Source: Helicobacter pullorum NCTC 12824 (lineage in GTDB: Bacteria; Campylobacterota; Campylobacteria; Campylobacterales; Helicobacteraceae). Taken from it: a stretch of 62,103 nt of DNA. The notes beneath the pieces were generated by a model. That model searched no databases and was not told where the DNA came from. It was given only the letters and a program-made list of their open reading frames with translations. Below, one piece after another: positions 47,702 through 56,945 of this stretch. The stretch's first letter is position 1; each line of letters begins with the position of its first letter. A program made the translations under genes and the position numbers. Location of the stretch: contig NZ_JAERIT010000009.1 in the NCBI RefSeq assembly GCF_017979475.1, forward strand, positions 1 to 62,103. Reading direction: 5' to 3'.

Positions 47702-48547
47702 ATGCAAGTTTTCACCACAACTCAAGAATTACAAAATTTTATCTCCACTTACAAAAAAGAAAATCCAACTAAAACCATCGGATTAGTCCCAACTATGGGG
47801 GCATTACACAATGGGCATTTATCTCTTATCCAAGCAAGTCAAGAATCTTGTGATTGCACTATTGTCTCCATTTTTGTAAATCCTACACAATTTGGACCCA
47901 ATGAAGATTTTGACAAATATCCACGCAAAAAAGAAGCCGATTTAAGTGTTTGCCAAAAAGCTATGGTAGATATAGTGTTTATGCCAAAAATCCAAGAAAT
48001 CTATCCATTTTCTTGCGAATTTCAAATCACTTTTAATGCACCAATGGCAATGGCAAATATTTTGGAAGGCAAAACGCGTCCGGGGCATTTTAATGGCGTT
48101 TTGCAAGTCGTGCATAAATTATTCAATCTCACTCAAGCCAATAAAGCATTCTTTGGCAAAAAAGATGCCCAACAACTACTCATCATTCAACAAATGGTAG
48201 AAGATTTGTTTTTGCCAATAGAAATTATACCCTGCCCGATTGTCCGCTCTCAAGAAGGTTTAGCTCTTAGCTCACGCAATGCTTATTTGACCAAAGAGGG
48301 CAAAAAAGAAGCACTCAAAATTTCCCAATCTCTAAACACCGCAACAAAAATGATTATGCAAGGAGAAATAGAATCCGCAAAAATCAAACAAGCTGCTTTA
48401 GAAACCCTTAAAGGCTTAGAAGTAGAATACTTTGTAATTGTAGATAAACATTTACAAGAGATTCCAAAAATCCAAAAAAATTCCACACTTATTTTGGTGG
48501 TAGCAAAAGTCGAGGGGGTTCGCTTATTAGATAATCTCTGGCTTTAG
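47702..48547 (+). CDS. panC: pantothenate synthetase
   Basis: 281 residues. Joins pantoate and beta-alanine with ATP in vitamin B5/CoA synthesis. Motifs: VPTMGALHNGHLSLI (HIGH-like), SIFVNPTQFGPNEDFDKYPR, GKTRPGHFNGV, FFGKKDAQQLLII, GLALSSRNAYL (KMSKS-like). Full length, own promoter, cytosolic. Confidence 0.97.
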   Translation: MQVFTTTQELQNFISTYKKENPTKTIGLVPTMGALHNGHLSLIQASQESCDCTIVSIFVNPTQFGPNEDFDKYPRKKEADLSVCQKAMVDIVFMPKIQEIYPFSCEFQITFNAPMAMANILEGKTRPGHFNGVLQVVHKLFNLTQANKAFFGKKDAQQLLIIQQMVEDLFLPIEIIPCPIVRSQEGLALSSRNAYLTKEGKKEALKISQSLNTATKMIMQGEIESAKIKQAALETLKGLEVEYFVIVDKHLQEIPKIQKNSTLILVVAKVEGVRLLDNLWL

Positions 48548-48669
48548 TTAGATTCTTTTAAGCAAAATGGGGATAGAATCATCTCTCCATTAAGTTTTCC
48601 GTGTGAAAAGCAACAAGTCTTCTTAAATTTCGCTAAATCTTGCTGCAACTTAAAAAATAGGTTCTTTAT

Positions 48670-49857
48670 ATGCAAGAAAAATCTTGTGTTTTTATGGGTG
48701 CGATTCCTACAGGTGCGTTATTTTTTATGCGTCTTGAAAACGCATTTTTATTGTCCAACAAGGGTGATATTATCGAAATAATTAGCCAATATGATAATCT
48801 AGAAAATGATTTGATTGCATGGTGTAGATTCAAAGGTGAAAATTTCCAAAAAAAATTCTCTCTTAAGAATAACAATAGCACATATTTTGCTTATATAATG
48901 CAAAAGCAATCTCCAACAAAATTTACAAAATTCAACCCTGATTCTACACTCTCGCCAATCCATCAAGGACTAGCACCAAATGGCTCTTCAATAGAGCTAG
49001 CAAGTCCCAAATATCATTTTCCTTTGAATAACAAAAATGAAATTTGGGGGAATAATTTAGAGCAAATTTATGAAGAATCCAAAAAAATGCAATGGAATGC
49101 CACTACAGATATTCTTTGGAGCGAGATTCCTTCATTAGATTCTACTTTAGAATTTGCCACTGCACAAATTATGACTTACCTAACAGAAAATGAGTTTTCA
49201 GCACTCTATATTCCAAGTCGATTTTTGGCACAAATTTCCCCATTTTTTACACCCATTCCTTTGGTGCTTTCAAGTATTATCGGCGATGAGGGAAGACACA
49301 TCGAATCTTTTATCAAAAGAGCCAATGCAACAGGGCTAGGAGTGCAGTATTCCACTCTTACAACACAACAAAGTCTTTATAGTTTGTGGAATGAAAAGGA
49401 TTATTTTAAATCTAGTTTTTTACTCCATGTAATGGGCGAAGGGACTTTTATTGATCTTTTAAGATTTTTAGAAAAATGTTTTGAAAATCTAGGGGATTTA
49501 CAAACTGCAAAACTTCTCAACCTAGCAAGACGAGATGAAACAAGACATGTTGCCTATGGAATGAATCATATCAAAAGCACAATTTCACAAAATCCTTCAA
49601 AAATAGCCATTCTCAAAGATGCTGTTTTCAAAAGAAAAAATTACCTTGAATCACAAAGCGATGAATCCTCTTTGTTACTTGAATCAATGGCAATTTTGGC
49701 TGGAGGAAGTGAGACAAAAATATCAAGCGGTTTTGAATCTGTTTTGGAATTAAAAAAGAAAATGGAAAAAAATCGCACAAAAAGGCTTATGGAATGCGGG
49801 ATTGATGAAGATTTAGCAAGAGATTTAAGTCGCTCCCATACGCCTAATTTCATGTAA
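48670..49857 (+). CDS. TusA-like domain fused to ferritin-like di-iron domain
   Basis: 395 residues. Residues 8-80 align with TusA (MGAIPTGALFFMRLENA ... KGDIIEI ... DLIAWCRFKG ... YIMQK) but the active CPxP is IPTG, so the sulfur-carrying Cys is lost while the later Trp-Cys (51-52) stays. Residues 150-300 hold a four-helix di-iron pattern: E173/E175, E207-x-x-H210, E257, E290-x-x-H293. A di-iron oxygenase or oxidase is likely; substrate unknown. First gene of a tight operon with an acyl-CoA-dehydrogenase-fold protein and a PhnD-like protein. Confidence 0.65.
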   Translation: MQEKSCVFMGAIPTGALFFMRLENAFLLSNKGDIIEIISQYDNLENDLIAWCRFKGENFQKKFSLKNNNSTYFAYIMQKQSPTKFTKFNPDSTLSPIHQGLAPNGSSIELASPKYHFPLNNKNEIWGNNLEQIYEESKKMQWNATTDILWSEIPSLDSTLEFATAQIMTYLTENEFSALYIPSRFLAQISPFFTPIPLVLSSIIGDEGRHIESFIKRANATGLGVQYSTLTTQQSLYSLWNEKDYFKSSFLLHVMGEGTFIDLLRFLEKCFENLGDLQTAKLLNLARRDETRHVAYGMNHIKSTISQNPSKIAILKDAVFKRKNYLESQSDESSLLLESMAILAGGSETKISSGFESVLELKKKMEKNRTKRLMECGIDEDLARDLSRSHTPNFM

Positions 49858-49885
49858 TTAAAATTTATGCTATAAAAGGAATAAA

Positions 49886-51019
49886 ATGTTAGATTTAAAT
49901 AATTTAGAAAACTTGACACAAAAATTAGGTAAAGAATTTATCGCACCTTACGCACAAGAAATTGACCAAAAAGCGAGATTCCCAAAAGAAGCATATGAGG
50001 CATTAAAACAACAAGGTTTTATGGGCTTACTTATCCCCAAAGAATATGGCGGCTCTCAAGGTGGAAATCTTGCCCATATTCAAACCTGCTACTCTTTAGC
50101 AAGCTTTAATGCTTCAGTGGCACTTTGCTATATGATGCACAATGTTGCCACAGCTTGTATTGTCAAATACGCTAGCAAATGGCAAAAAGACCTTTATCTC
50201 CCAAAAATTGCAAAGGGAGAAATTAGTTTTGCCCTAGCTTATAGCGAAAGTGGCTCTGGGACACATTTTGTCAATCCAGATATTACCGAATCCAAAAAAG
50301 GCAACCAAAGAATTTTAAATGGTAGAAAAAGTTTCGTAACTTCCGCACAAGAAGCTGATTTCTATCTAACTTATACAAATTCTTGCGAACTTGCGGGTAA
50401 GAAAAATAATTGGATTGTGCCTAGCACACACCCTGCCTTAATTCATGAAGAAGGCGTTTGGAATGGATTTGGAATGCGTGGCAATGTTTCAAAACCCGTG
50501 CAATACAACCAAGCAGAATTAAATCCGCAAGATTCTTTGTTGGGTAATGAGGGCGAAGGCGAAGAACAAATCAATTTAGTTGCAATGTATTTTGTTGCTG
50601 GACTTGGAGCGGTTTATAGTGGCGTTGGAAAGGCGGCTTATGAATGTGCTTTGGAACATTGCAAAAGCAGAAAATACTCTAATGGGAGCGATTTGGCAGA
50701 CAATGAACTTGTAAGAGTGCATTTAGCAGAACTTTATACCAAAACGCAAAGCCAAATTGCTTTAGTCAAAGATGCTGCAAATTCTTTTGATATGGGCTTA
50801 AGCGATGCACCTGCAAAAATCTTTGCTTGCCGAATCAATGCTACACATTTAGTAATGGAGATTTGCGAGCTTGCAATGCGACTTGGTGGAGGAAAAGCAT
50901 ATAGCAAACATTTACCACTAGAACAATATCTAAGAGACGCTCTTGCTAGTCAAGTTATGGCACCAAGCTTAGATATTCTAAAAATTTGGCTAGGAAATGC
51001 CATCACTAATAAAGGATAA
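49886..51019 (+). CDS. acyl-CoA dehydrogenase-fold flavoprotein without catalytic Glu
   Basis: 377 residues: GFMGLLIPKEYGGSQG, SFALAYSESGSGTHF (flavin-binding region), ILNGRKSFVTSAQEADFYL, and C-terminal EICELAMRLGGGKAYSKHLPLEQYLRDALASQVMAPSLDIL. Where dehydrogenases have the E-G-T of the catalytic Glu, this has MAPS, so ordinary fatty-acyl dehydrogenation is doubtful; such variants include flavin monooxygenases. Beta-oxidation genes are absent nearby. 28 bases after the ferritin-like gene, 3 before the PhnD-like gene. Confidence 0.75.
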   Translation: MLDLNNLENLTQKLGKEFIAPYAQEIDQKARFPKEAYEALKQQGFMGLLIPKEYGGSQGGNLAHIQTCYSLASFNASVALCYMMHNVATACIVKYASKWQKDLYLPKIAKGEISFALAYSESGSGTHFVNPDITESKKGNQRILNGRKSFVTSAQEADFYLTYTNSCELAGKKNNWIVPSTHPALIHEEGVWNGFGMRGNVSKPVQYNQAELNPQDSLLGNEGEGEEQINLVAMYFVAGLGAVYSGVGKAAYECALEHCKSRKYSNGSDLADNELVRVHLAELYTKTQSQIALVKDAANSFDMGLSDAPAKIFACRINATHLVMEICELAMRLGGGKAYSKHLPLEQYLRDALASQVMAPSLDILKIWLGNAITNKG

Positions 51020-51022
51020 AAA

Positions 51023-51892
51023 ATGAAAAATATTTTAGTCGGTGCGGTTGCCTATGCACCACAAATCGTTCCAATTTGGGATACTATTAGAGATTATGCA
51101 AACGATTATTTCAAAGGAAAATTGCGTTTAGATTATGTGCTTTTTAGCAATTATGAACGACAAGTAGAGTGGTTGCTAAATGGGAAAATCGATATTGCTT
51201 GGAATACTAATGTCGCTTATGTGCGTTCTAAATTTGCCACTAATAATCAAGTAGAGGCACTTTTAATGCGAGATACAGATATCGGATTTAAGAGCATCTT
51301 TGTGGGTAGAAAAGAAAACATTACAAATTTAGAATCCCTTAGGGGCAAAAGATTTGGGCTTGGCAGTTTGGATTCTGCACAAGCAGCCATTATGCCACTT
51401 TTCTATCTCCAAAAAGAAGGTTTTAACACACAAGAATTTTTAGCCAAAGATTTACAAACTTCACAAAATATCGGAGATTCTATTGCGATTATCCGCTACA
51501 ATAGCGATGTTGGCAAACACGGCGATACAGGTAGAAGCGAATTTGATGTGCTAGATTCAATCAAAGCAGGCATTCTTGATGCAGGTGCGATTGGCTCAAC
51601 CACTTGGGCTAGAATCTTGCAAGAAGATTCTTATCCAGAAATTTCTAGCTTTTATGCAAGCCCTGATTATTGCCACTGCAACTTCACTGCCCTCAAAAAT
51701 CTAAATGCAGATTCAAAAGACCTTTTTATTGAAATGATGCTCTCTCAAAATGCGCTCAAAAATGATCCTGCCATTGCTCAAATGATGAAACTTGAAGGCT
51801 TAAATCAATGGGTAATTTGTGATGAAAAAGCACTCAAAGGCTATGATGAAATCTTTGAGGCTATGCAAAAACAAAACCTCTTAAACCCCTAA
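51023..51892 (+). CDS. PhnD-like substrate-binding protein without signal peptide
   Basis: 289 residues of the phosphonate/phosphite-type binding-protein fold: VGAVAYAPQIVPIWDTIRDY, KIDIAWNTNVAYV, LESLRGKRFGLGSLDSAQAAI, DAGAIGSTTWARI. The N-terminus (MKNILVGAVAYAP) goes straight into the first strand, so there is no export signal and the protein should be cytosolic. No ABC transporter gene is near. A sensor or enzyme subunit binding a small anion, with the preceding two genes, is inferred. Confidence 0.7.
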   Translation: MKNILVGAVAYAPQIVPIWDTIRDYANDYFKGKLRLDYVLFSNYERQVEWLLNGKIDIAWNTNVAYVRSKFATNNQVEALLMRDTDIGFKSIFVGRKENITNLESLRGKRFGLGSLDSAQAAIMPLFYLQKEGFNTQEFLAKDLQTSQNIGDSIAIIRYNSDVGKHGDTGRSEFDVLDSIKAGILDAGAIGSTTWARILQEDSYPEISSFYASPDYCHCNFTALKNLNADSKDLFIEMMLSQNALKNDPAIAQMMKLEGLNQWVICDEKALKGYDEIFEAMQKQNLLNP

Positions 51893-51917
51893 AATTCACA
51901 AATCTATCCTAGTATTG

Positions 51918-51942
51918 GATTTCTTGCATTTTGCAAGAAATC
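51918..51942 (+). terminator. hairpin ending the three-gene operon
   Basis: gatttcttgc-atttt-gcaagaaatc, a perfect 10-bp stem 26 bases after the stop; followed by a T-rich but not pure-T stretch. Confidence 0.6.
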
Positions 51943-51963
51943 TAACTTTTAGATAGATTATTA

Positions 51964-51969
51964 TATAAT
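51964..51969 (+). promoter_or_regulatory. -10 box of glycosyltransferase gene
   Basis: ttaTATAATttc, 29 bases before the ATG at 51998, with aagga as ribosome site. Confidence 0.5.
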
Positions 51970-51997
51970 TTCTAGCATTTTATACAAGGAAATATCT

Positions 51998-53416
51998 ATG
52001 GGCAACAAAAAACCCAAAGTTGCTGTTGTCTTATCGGGAAGCAATGCCTATGATTTTGCAATAGCCAATGTGATTATTGGGCTTAAACGATACAATGAAG
52101 ATTTAATCACTAATATTTTTATCTACCATGATATTAAACAAGAGACAAGAGAAAAAATCTCTTCACTTTGGAAAGATAAAATCATTTGGATTCCTTATGC
52201 TTATGAAGATTTTTTAAAAGATATCAAAGAAGATATTGCCAAAATTCTCATTCCTCAAGGCTCTAGGTGGGGACATTTTATTTATGCCCTATTTCATATT
52301 TTTACCCATTTAAAAGACTATGATTATGCCCTATACCTTGATACAGATATTTTAATCTTAGATTCTATTGAAGATTTACTTGCAAAAGATATCGATGCTA
52401 GGGGTGTAAATGTGGGAGATTCTTTTGAAGTAGCTAGAGCATTAGAGATTTTAAACCACCCCATCACACAAGAAGACTTATCCAAAGCCCAAAAACCCTT
52501 TATGAGTGTGGTTGATAATCCTATCTCATTGCAAAATCCCTTTAAACCTAATGCTGCATTTCTAAGCTTCAATTGTTGTATTTTAGAGAAATTTGGCAAA
52601 GATAACCCAACTCAAAAATGCTTTGAATACCTAAAGCTTATAGCCCAAAACCATCTACTCCCTACCCAAAGTGGAAGCAATGAAGCACCTTTTGGAATCT
52701 TAGCTCATATTTATAAACTTGAATTTGAATTTATTGACATTTCCTACAAAGTTGCTATCATCCCAAGACATATACAAGACACACACACCATTATACACGC
52801 TTATTCAGATAGCAAATTTTGGAATACTTCTTTGACTTTTGTTGCTTTTCAAGAATGGTTTGTCAATCACAAAATATGGGAAAAAATCAATGGCAAAAAG
52901 CCACTGACTTTCAAGCCTGACAATCTAGGCGGACTGACAAGCCCTCACAAACTTTATCACTTTTTATGGAATCTTAACGCACTCTTACCACTTTATCATG
53001 AAATTTATAAACGATTTTTACAGGGGGGGGGGGGGCAACATTTAAGGCTTATGCCCTTACTTGATAGTCAAGATAGATTCTTAAAAATCCATAGCAGTTT
53101 TTTTATGGATAATGTATTTTATCAAATTGTTGCAAATGAAGGTTTAGGGACAAGCCATATTTATTATGAATTGCAAATTATGTGCAAAAATAACAATCTT
53201 TTAGAATCTATGAAAAATATCGCCACAAGTAATAATTTCACACTTTTATGCCATCAAACAACATCAGGAGAGATTATAGATTCTTATATCACTTTTGATA
53301 TTTCTACACTCTCCACAGAACAAAAAATACAAGCCCTAGAAAGACTAATATCTCTAACTTTTAACACATTTTACAAAGCCATCTACCATCAAGACTTTAT
53401 CCCCTTTTCTACCTAA
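51998..53416 (+). CDS. phase-variable GT8-like glycosyltransferase
   Basis: 472 residues. VAVVLSGSNAYDFAIANVIIGLKR starts a GT-A fold; YDYALYLDTDILIL contains the DxD metal/nucleotide-sugar motif, then NAAFLSFNCCIL, as in glycosyltransferase family 8. A 13-G tract (53023-53035) encodes QGGGGQ near residue 344 and is in frame here (ON); other lengths would truncate the last 125 residues. Likely acts in surface glycan (LPS/LOS) synthesis and gives surface variation. Confidence 0.8.
   Translation: MGNKKPKVAVVLSGSNAYDFAIANVIIGLKRYNEDLITNIFIYHDIKQETREKISSLWKDKIIWIPYAYEDFLKDIKEDIAKILIPQGSRWGHFIYALFHIFTHLKDYDYALYLDTDILILDSIEDLLAKDIDARGVNVGDSFEVARALEILNHPITQEDLSKAQKPFMSVVDNPISLQNPFKPNAAFLSFNCCILEKFGKDNPTQKCFEYLKLIAQNHLLPTQSGSNEAPFGILAHIYKLEFEFIDISYKVAIIPRHIQDTHTIIHAYSDSKFWNTSLTFVAFQEWFVNHKIWEKINGKKPLTFKPDNLGGLTSPHKLYHFLWNLNALLPLYHEIYKRFLQGGGGQHLRLMPLLDSQDRFLKIHSSFFMDNVFYQIVANEGLGTSHIYYELQIMCKNNNLLESMKNIATSNNFTLLCHQTTSGEIIDSYITFDISTLSTEQKIQALERLISLTFNTFYKAIYHQDFIPFST
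53023..53035. repeat. 13-G phase-variation tract in glycosyltransferase gene
   Basis: Thirteen G in frame; changes not divisible by three switch the gene off. Confidence 0.95.
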
Positions 53417-53503
53417 ATTAAAACCGCCATCAAAATCTTACACGATACCTTTTATTCCCAAAATTTCTAATTTATTTTAAAATAAATTTTAAAATTTTTT
53501 TGC

Positions 53504-53620
53504 TATAATCACAAGCTTTTATTTTATCAAAACTCACACACGCTAATCCTATGTTTGGGTTGCAAAACGGCTTTATTGCGAGGTTTTGTTGATGAGCGTG
53601 GAGGGAAAACCAAAACATTA
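53504..53620 (+). promoter_or_regulatory. promoter and structured leader of rpsB
   Basis: tgcTATAATc (53504-53509) is the -10. The leader pairs cacgct (53539-53544) with agcgtg (53595-53600), and inside it caaaac (53563-53568) with gttttg (53583-53588). A closed two-stem leader before a ribosomal protein gene suggests autoregulation by S2. Confidence 0.5.
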
Positions 53621-53635
53621 AAATAGGAGAAAATT

Positions 53636-54439
53636 ATGGTAACAATGAAAGATCTTTTGGAATGCGGTGTGCATTTTGGACACCAAACAAGGCGTTGGAA
53701 TCCAAAAATGAAAAAATTTATTTTTGGTGTAAGAAAAAATATTCACATTATTGATTTGCAAAAAACTTTGCGTTATTTCCGCTACACTTACAATATCGTA
53801 AGAGATGCTGCAGCAGAAGGCAAAACAATTATGTTTGTTGGGACAAAAAAGCAAGCAAGCGAAACTCTTAAACAATACGCAGAAAGCGTGAATGCACCTT
53901 ATGTTAATTATCGCTGGCTTGGTGGAATGCTCACTAACTTTTCTACGATTAGAAAATCTATTCGCAAATTAGAAATCATCGAAGAAATGGAATCAAGTGG
54001 GCAAATCGACCTTTTGACAAAAAAAGAAAAATTAATGATTCAAAGAAAAAAAGAAAAACTTACTCAATATCTTGGTGGAGTAAGACAGCTCAAAAAAGCA
54101 CCGGATATGATTTTTGTTATTGATGCTGCAAAAGAAAAAATTGCCGTAGCAGAAGCTAGAAGACTTGGAATCCCTGTCGTAGCTCCGCTTGATACAAACT
54201 GCGACCCTGATATGGTGGATTATCCAATTCCGGGTAACGATGATGCTATCCGCTCTATCCAACTTTTCTGCAAAGAAATTGCAGAAGCAATCACAGAAGG
54301 AAGAGCAATTGCTGGTGGAGAAATCCCAGAAAATCAAGAAGAAGTAGCACCTGCTAGCGAGGAAGAAAAACAAGAAGTTATCGAAGAAGCAATGAGCGAG
54401 GAAGATTTCACTCAAGAAATTCAAAAAGAAGCAGAATAA
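53636..54439 (+). CDS. rpsB: 30S ribosomal protein S2
   Basis: 267 residues: [111 protein letters not shown]. An acidic C-terminal extension (about 40 residues) is typical of the class. Followed by tsf 10 bases later. Confidence 0.98.
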   Translation: MVTMKDLLECGVHFGHQTRRWNPKMKKFIFGVRKNIHIIDLQKTLRYFRYTYNIVRDAAAEGKTIMFVGTKKQASETLKQYAESVNAPYVNYRWLGGMLTNFSTIRKSIRKLEIIEEMESSGQIDLLTKKEKLMIQRKKEKLTQYLGGVRQLKKAPDMIFVIDAAKEKIAVAEARRLGIPVVAPLDTNCDPDMVDYPIPGNDDAIRSIQLFCKEIAEAITEGRAIAGGEIPENQEEVAPASEEEKQEVIEEAMSEEDFTQEIQKEAE

Positions 54440-54449
54440 GGGAGTAAAA

Positions 54450-55517
54450 ATGGCAGATATTAGCGCACAACTTGTAAAACAACTTAGAGAAATGACTGAT
54501 GCAGGAATGATGGACTGCAAAAAAGCCCTTGTTGAAACAAATGGAGATTTAGAAAAAGCAGTAGAATATCTACGCGAAAAAGGCTTAAGCAAAGCTGCTA
54601 AAAAAGCCGATAGAATCGCAGCTGAAGGTAGCATTAGCATTCAAGTTTCTGATGATTTCAAAAAAGCAAGTATGGTAGAGATTAATTCTGAAACAGACTT
54701 TGTAGCAAAAAATGAAGGCTTCAAAGAATTGAGCGCAAAAACTATCGCTATTGTTCAAGATTCAAATATTTCAAATGCAGAAGAATTGCACACACTTAAT
54801 CTTGATGGTGCGAAATTCGAAGAATATCTCAAGACTCAAATTGCAAAAATTGGAGAAAATATCGTAGTAAGAAGAATTGCAAAAGTTCAAGCTCAAGGCA
54901 GTGGCATTGTAAATGCTTATGTGCATTCTAATGGACGCGTTGGCGTTATCATTGCGCTTAAATGCCAAAAAGAAGAAAATGCTGCTAAATTAGTAGATTT
55001 AACTAAAAATCTTTGTATGCACGCTGCTGCGATGAAACCTCAAGTGATTAGCTATCATTCTTTTGATATGGATTTCATCAAAAGTGAAAAAACAGCGATT
55101 ATTGCAGAGCTTGAAAAAGAAAATGAAGAGCTCAAAAGACTAGGCAAACCATTGCACAAAATCCCACAATATATTAGTCAATTAGAACTCACTGATGAAA
55201 TTATCGCAAAGCAAGAAGAAGTTTTGAAAGCAGATTTGAAAGCGCAAGGCAAGCCAGAAGCTATTTGGGATAAAATTCTACCCGGACAAATTGAAAGATT
55301 CAAAGCCGATTCTACATTGCTTGACCAAAGATTAACTTTGCTTGGACAATTTTTTGTAATGGATGACAAAAAAACAATCGCTCAAGTTTTAGCAGAAAAG
55401 AGCAAAGAGCTCAATGATAATATTGAAGTTGTTGAATATGTGCGATTTGAACTTGGTGAAGGTATCCAAAAACAAGAGTGCAATTTCGCTGATGAAGTAG
55501 CCGCACAACTTGGATAA
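54450..55517 (+). CDS. tsf: translation elongation factor Ts
   Basis: 355 residues, nucleotide exchange factor for EF-Tu: LVKQLREMTDAGMMDCKKALVETNGDLEKAVEYLREKG (EF-Tu-binding N domain), EINSETDFVAKNEGF, MHAAAMKPQVIS. Full length; co-transcribed with rpsB. Confidence 0.98.
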   Translation: MADISAQLVKQLREMTDAGMMDCKKALVETNGDLEKAVEYLREKGLSKAAKKADRIAAEGSISIQVSDDFKKASMVEINSETDFVAKNEGFKELSAKTIAIVQDSNISNAEELHTLNLDGAKFEEYLKTQIAKIGENIVVRRIAKVQAQGSGIVNAYVHSNGRVGVIIALKCQKEENAAKLVDLTKNLCMHAAAMKPQVISYHSFDMDFIKSEKTAIIAELEKENEELKRLGKPLHKIPQYISQLELTDEIIAKQEEVLKADLKAQGKPEAIWDKILPGQIERFKADSTLLDQRLTLLGQFFVMDDKKTIAQVLAEKSKELNDNIEVVEYVRFELGEGIQKQECNFADEVAAQLG

Positions 55518-55532
55518 AAGGTAATCTGTGAG

Positions 55533-56171
55533 ATGTTATTAGAAGCACAAAACATCTCATTTGGTTATGAAAAACCTATTTTAAATTGTCTTGATTTCAG
55601 TGCAGAGAGTGGTGAAATCGTCTCGATTATGGGAGTAAGTGGAAGCGGAAAAAGCACTTTGCTCCACATACTCTCTTCATTTCTCAAACCACAAAGCGGA
55701 AAAGTCTCCCTTTTTAATCTTGATATTTACACACTTCCACAAAATGAGATTTTAGCCTTAAGGCGTAAAAAAATCGGTATGATTTTTCAATCCCATTATC
55801 TTTTTTTAGGCTTTAGTGCTTATGAAAATCTTCAAGTGGCTTCTATTCTTAGCGGTGAAAAAATAGATGAATCTCTACTTGAAATGTTTGGAATCTCTGA
55901 AACATTAAATAAAAATGTTGGCTCCCTTAGTGGAGGACAACAACAACGACTTTCTATTGCTAGAATTCTCACCAAAAAACCCCAAATCATTTTTGCTGAT
56001 GAACCAACAGGAAATTTGGATAGAGAAACAGCATTCAATGTTATGGAAACACTTTTTAGCTATACCAAATCAACCAATTCTTTATTAATTTTTGTTACAC
56101 ACGATCCACTTTTAGCCAAGAAAGCTACTCGTGCTTACAAACTTGAAAATACTACTTTAAACCCACTTTAG
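55533..56171 (+). CDS. LolD-like ABC transporter ATPase
   Basis: 212 residues: Walker A GVSGSGKST, Q-loop MIFQSHYLF, signature LSGGQQQRLS, Walker B IIFADEP, H-loop VTHD. The length and GxSGSGKSTLLHIL are those of the LolD/MacB-type subfamily (lipoprotein release or cell division export). No permease gene adjoins; the place between tsf and fliR is as in Campylobacter. Confidence 0.85.
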   Translation: MLLEAQNISFGYEKPILNCLDFSAESGEIVSIMGVSGSGKSTLLHILSSFLKPQSGKVSLFNLDIYTLPQNEILALRRKKIGMIFQSHYLFLGFSAYENLQVASILSGEKIDESLLEMFGISETLNKNVGSLSGGQQQRLSIARILTKKPQIIFADEPTGNLDRETAFNVMETLFSYTKSTNSLLIFVTHDPLLAKKATRAYKLENTTLNPL

Positions 56172-56174
56172 ACA

Positions 56175-56945
56175 ATGGAATTCCTAGCTTATCTCACTGA
56201 AGGCAATGTAACTAATTTTTTGTTATTGCTTTTGCGTTTTGCTGGGATTGTAGCTTTTTTTCCTTTTTTTGAAAATCAACTCATCAATACTCAAATCAAA
56301 GGGATTTTTATCTTTTGGCTAACTATCCTTTTTATCCCTCTTGTAACTACTCTACCTCCCACCAATATGACAATTTTAGAATTTATCATTGCGGGTATTA
56401 CAGAAATTATGCTAGGCTTCCTTGCCTCATTTGCATTGCAAATTGTATTTGGAATGATTTCATTTGGAGGCGAATTAATCTCTTTTGCAATGGGCTTAAC
56501 CATAGCAAACGCCTATGACCCAGTAACAGGTGCGCAAAAACCAATTGTTGGGCAATTGCTCTCTCTTTTAGCCTTAATGATTGTTCTTGCCCTAGATTAT
56601 CACCATTTGTTTTTATATTTTGTAGCTGATAGCATTAAAGAAATTCCACTAGGAGGATTTATTTACTCCAACAATTACATTCTTTACACCATTAAAGCTT
56701 TTTCAAATTTGTTTCTTATTGGCTTAACAATGTCTTTCCCTATTATTGCACTTATTTTGCTATCTGATATTATCTTTGGTATGATTATGAAAGCTCATCC
56801 GCAATTCAACCTACTTGCCATTGGATTCCCTGTAAAAATCGCTGTTGCCTTTGCAGTTTTAATTGTCATCATTCCTGCAATCATTATCCATTTCAAACGC
56901 GAATTTTTAAACGCAATAGACGCCCTTACAATCCTATTCCAATAG
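56175..56945 (+). CDS. fliR: flagellar export apparatus protein FliR
   Basis: 256 residues with about six transmembrane helices. Typical FliR regions: RFAGIVAFFPFFENQLINTQIKGIFIFWLTI, FGGELISFAMGLTIANAYDPVTGAQ, GMIMKAHPQFNLLAIGFPVKI. Part of the export gate in the flagellar basal body. ATG 3 bases after the ATPase stop; converges with rmuC with a 12-base overlap. Confidence 0.95.
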   Translation: MEFLAYLTEGNVTNFLLLLLRFAGIVAFFPFFENQLINTQIKGIFIFWLTILFIPLVTTLPPTNMTILEFIIAGITEIMLGFLASFALQIVFGMISFGGELISFAMGLTIANAYDPVTGAQKPIVGQLLSLLALMIVLALDYHHLFLYFVADSIKEIPLGGFIYSNNYILYTIKAFSNLFLIGLTMSFPIIALILLSDIIFGMIMKAHPQFNLLAIGFPVKIAVAFAVLIVIIPAIIIHFKREFLNAIDALTILFQ

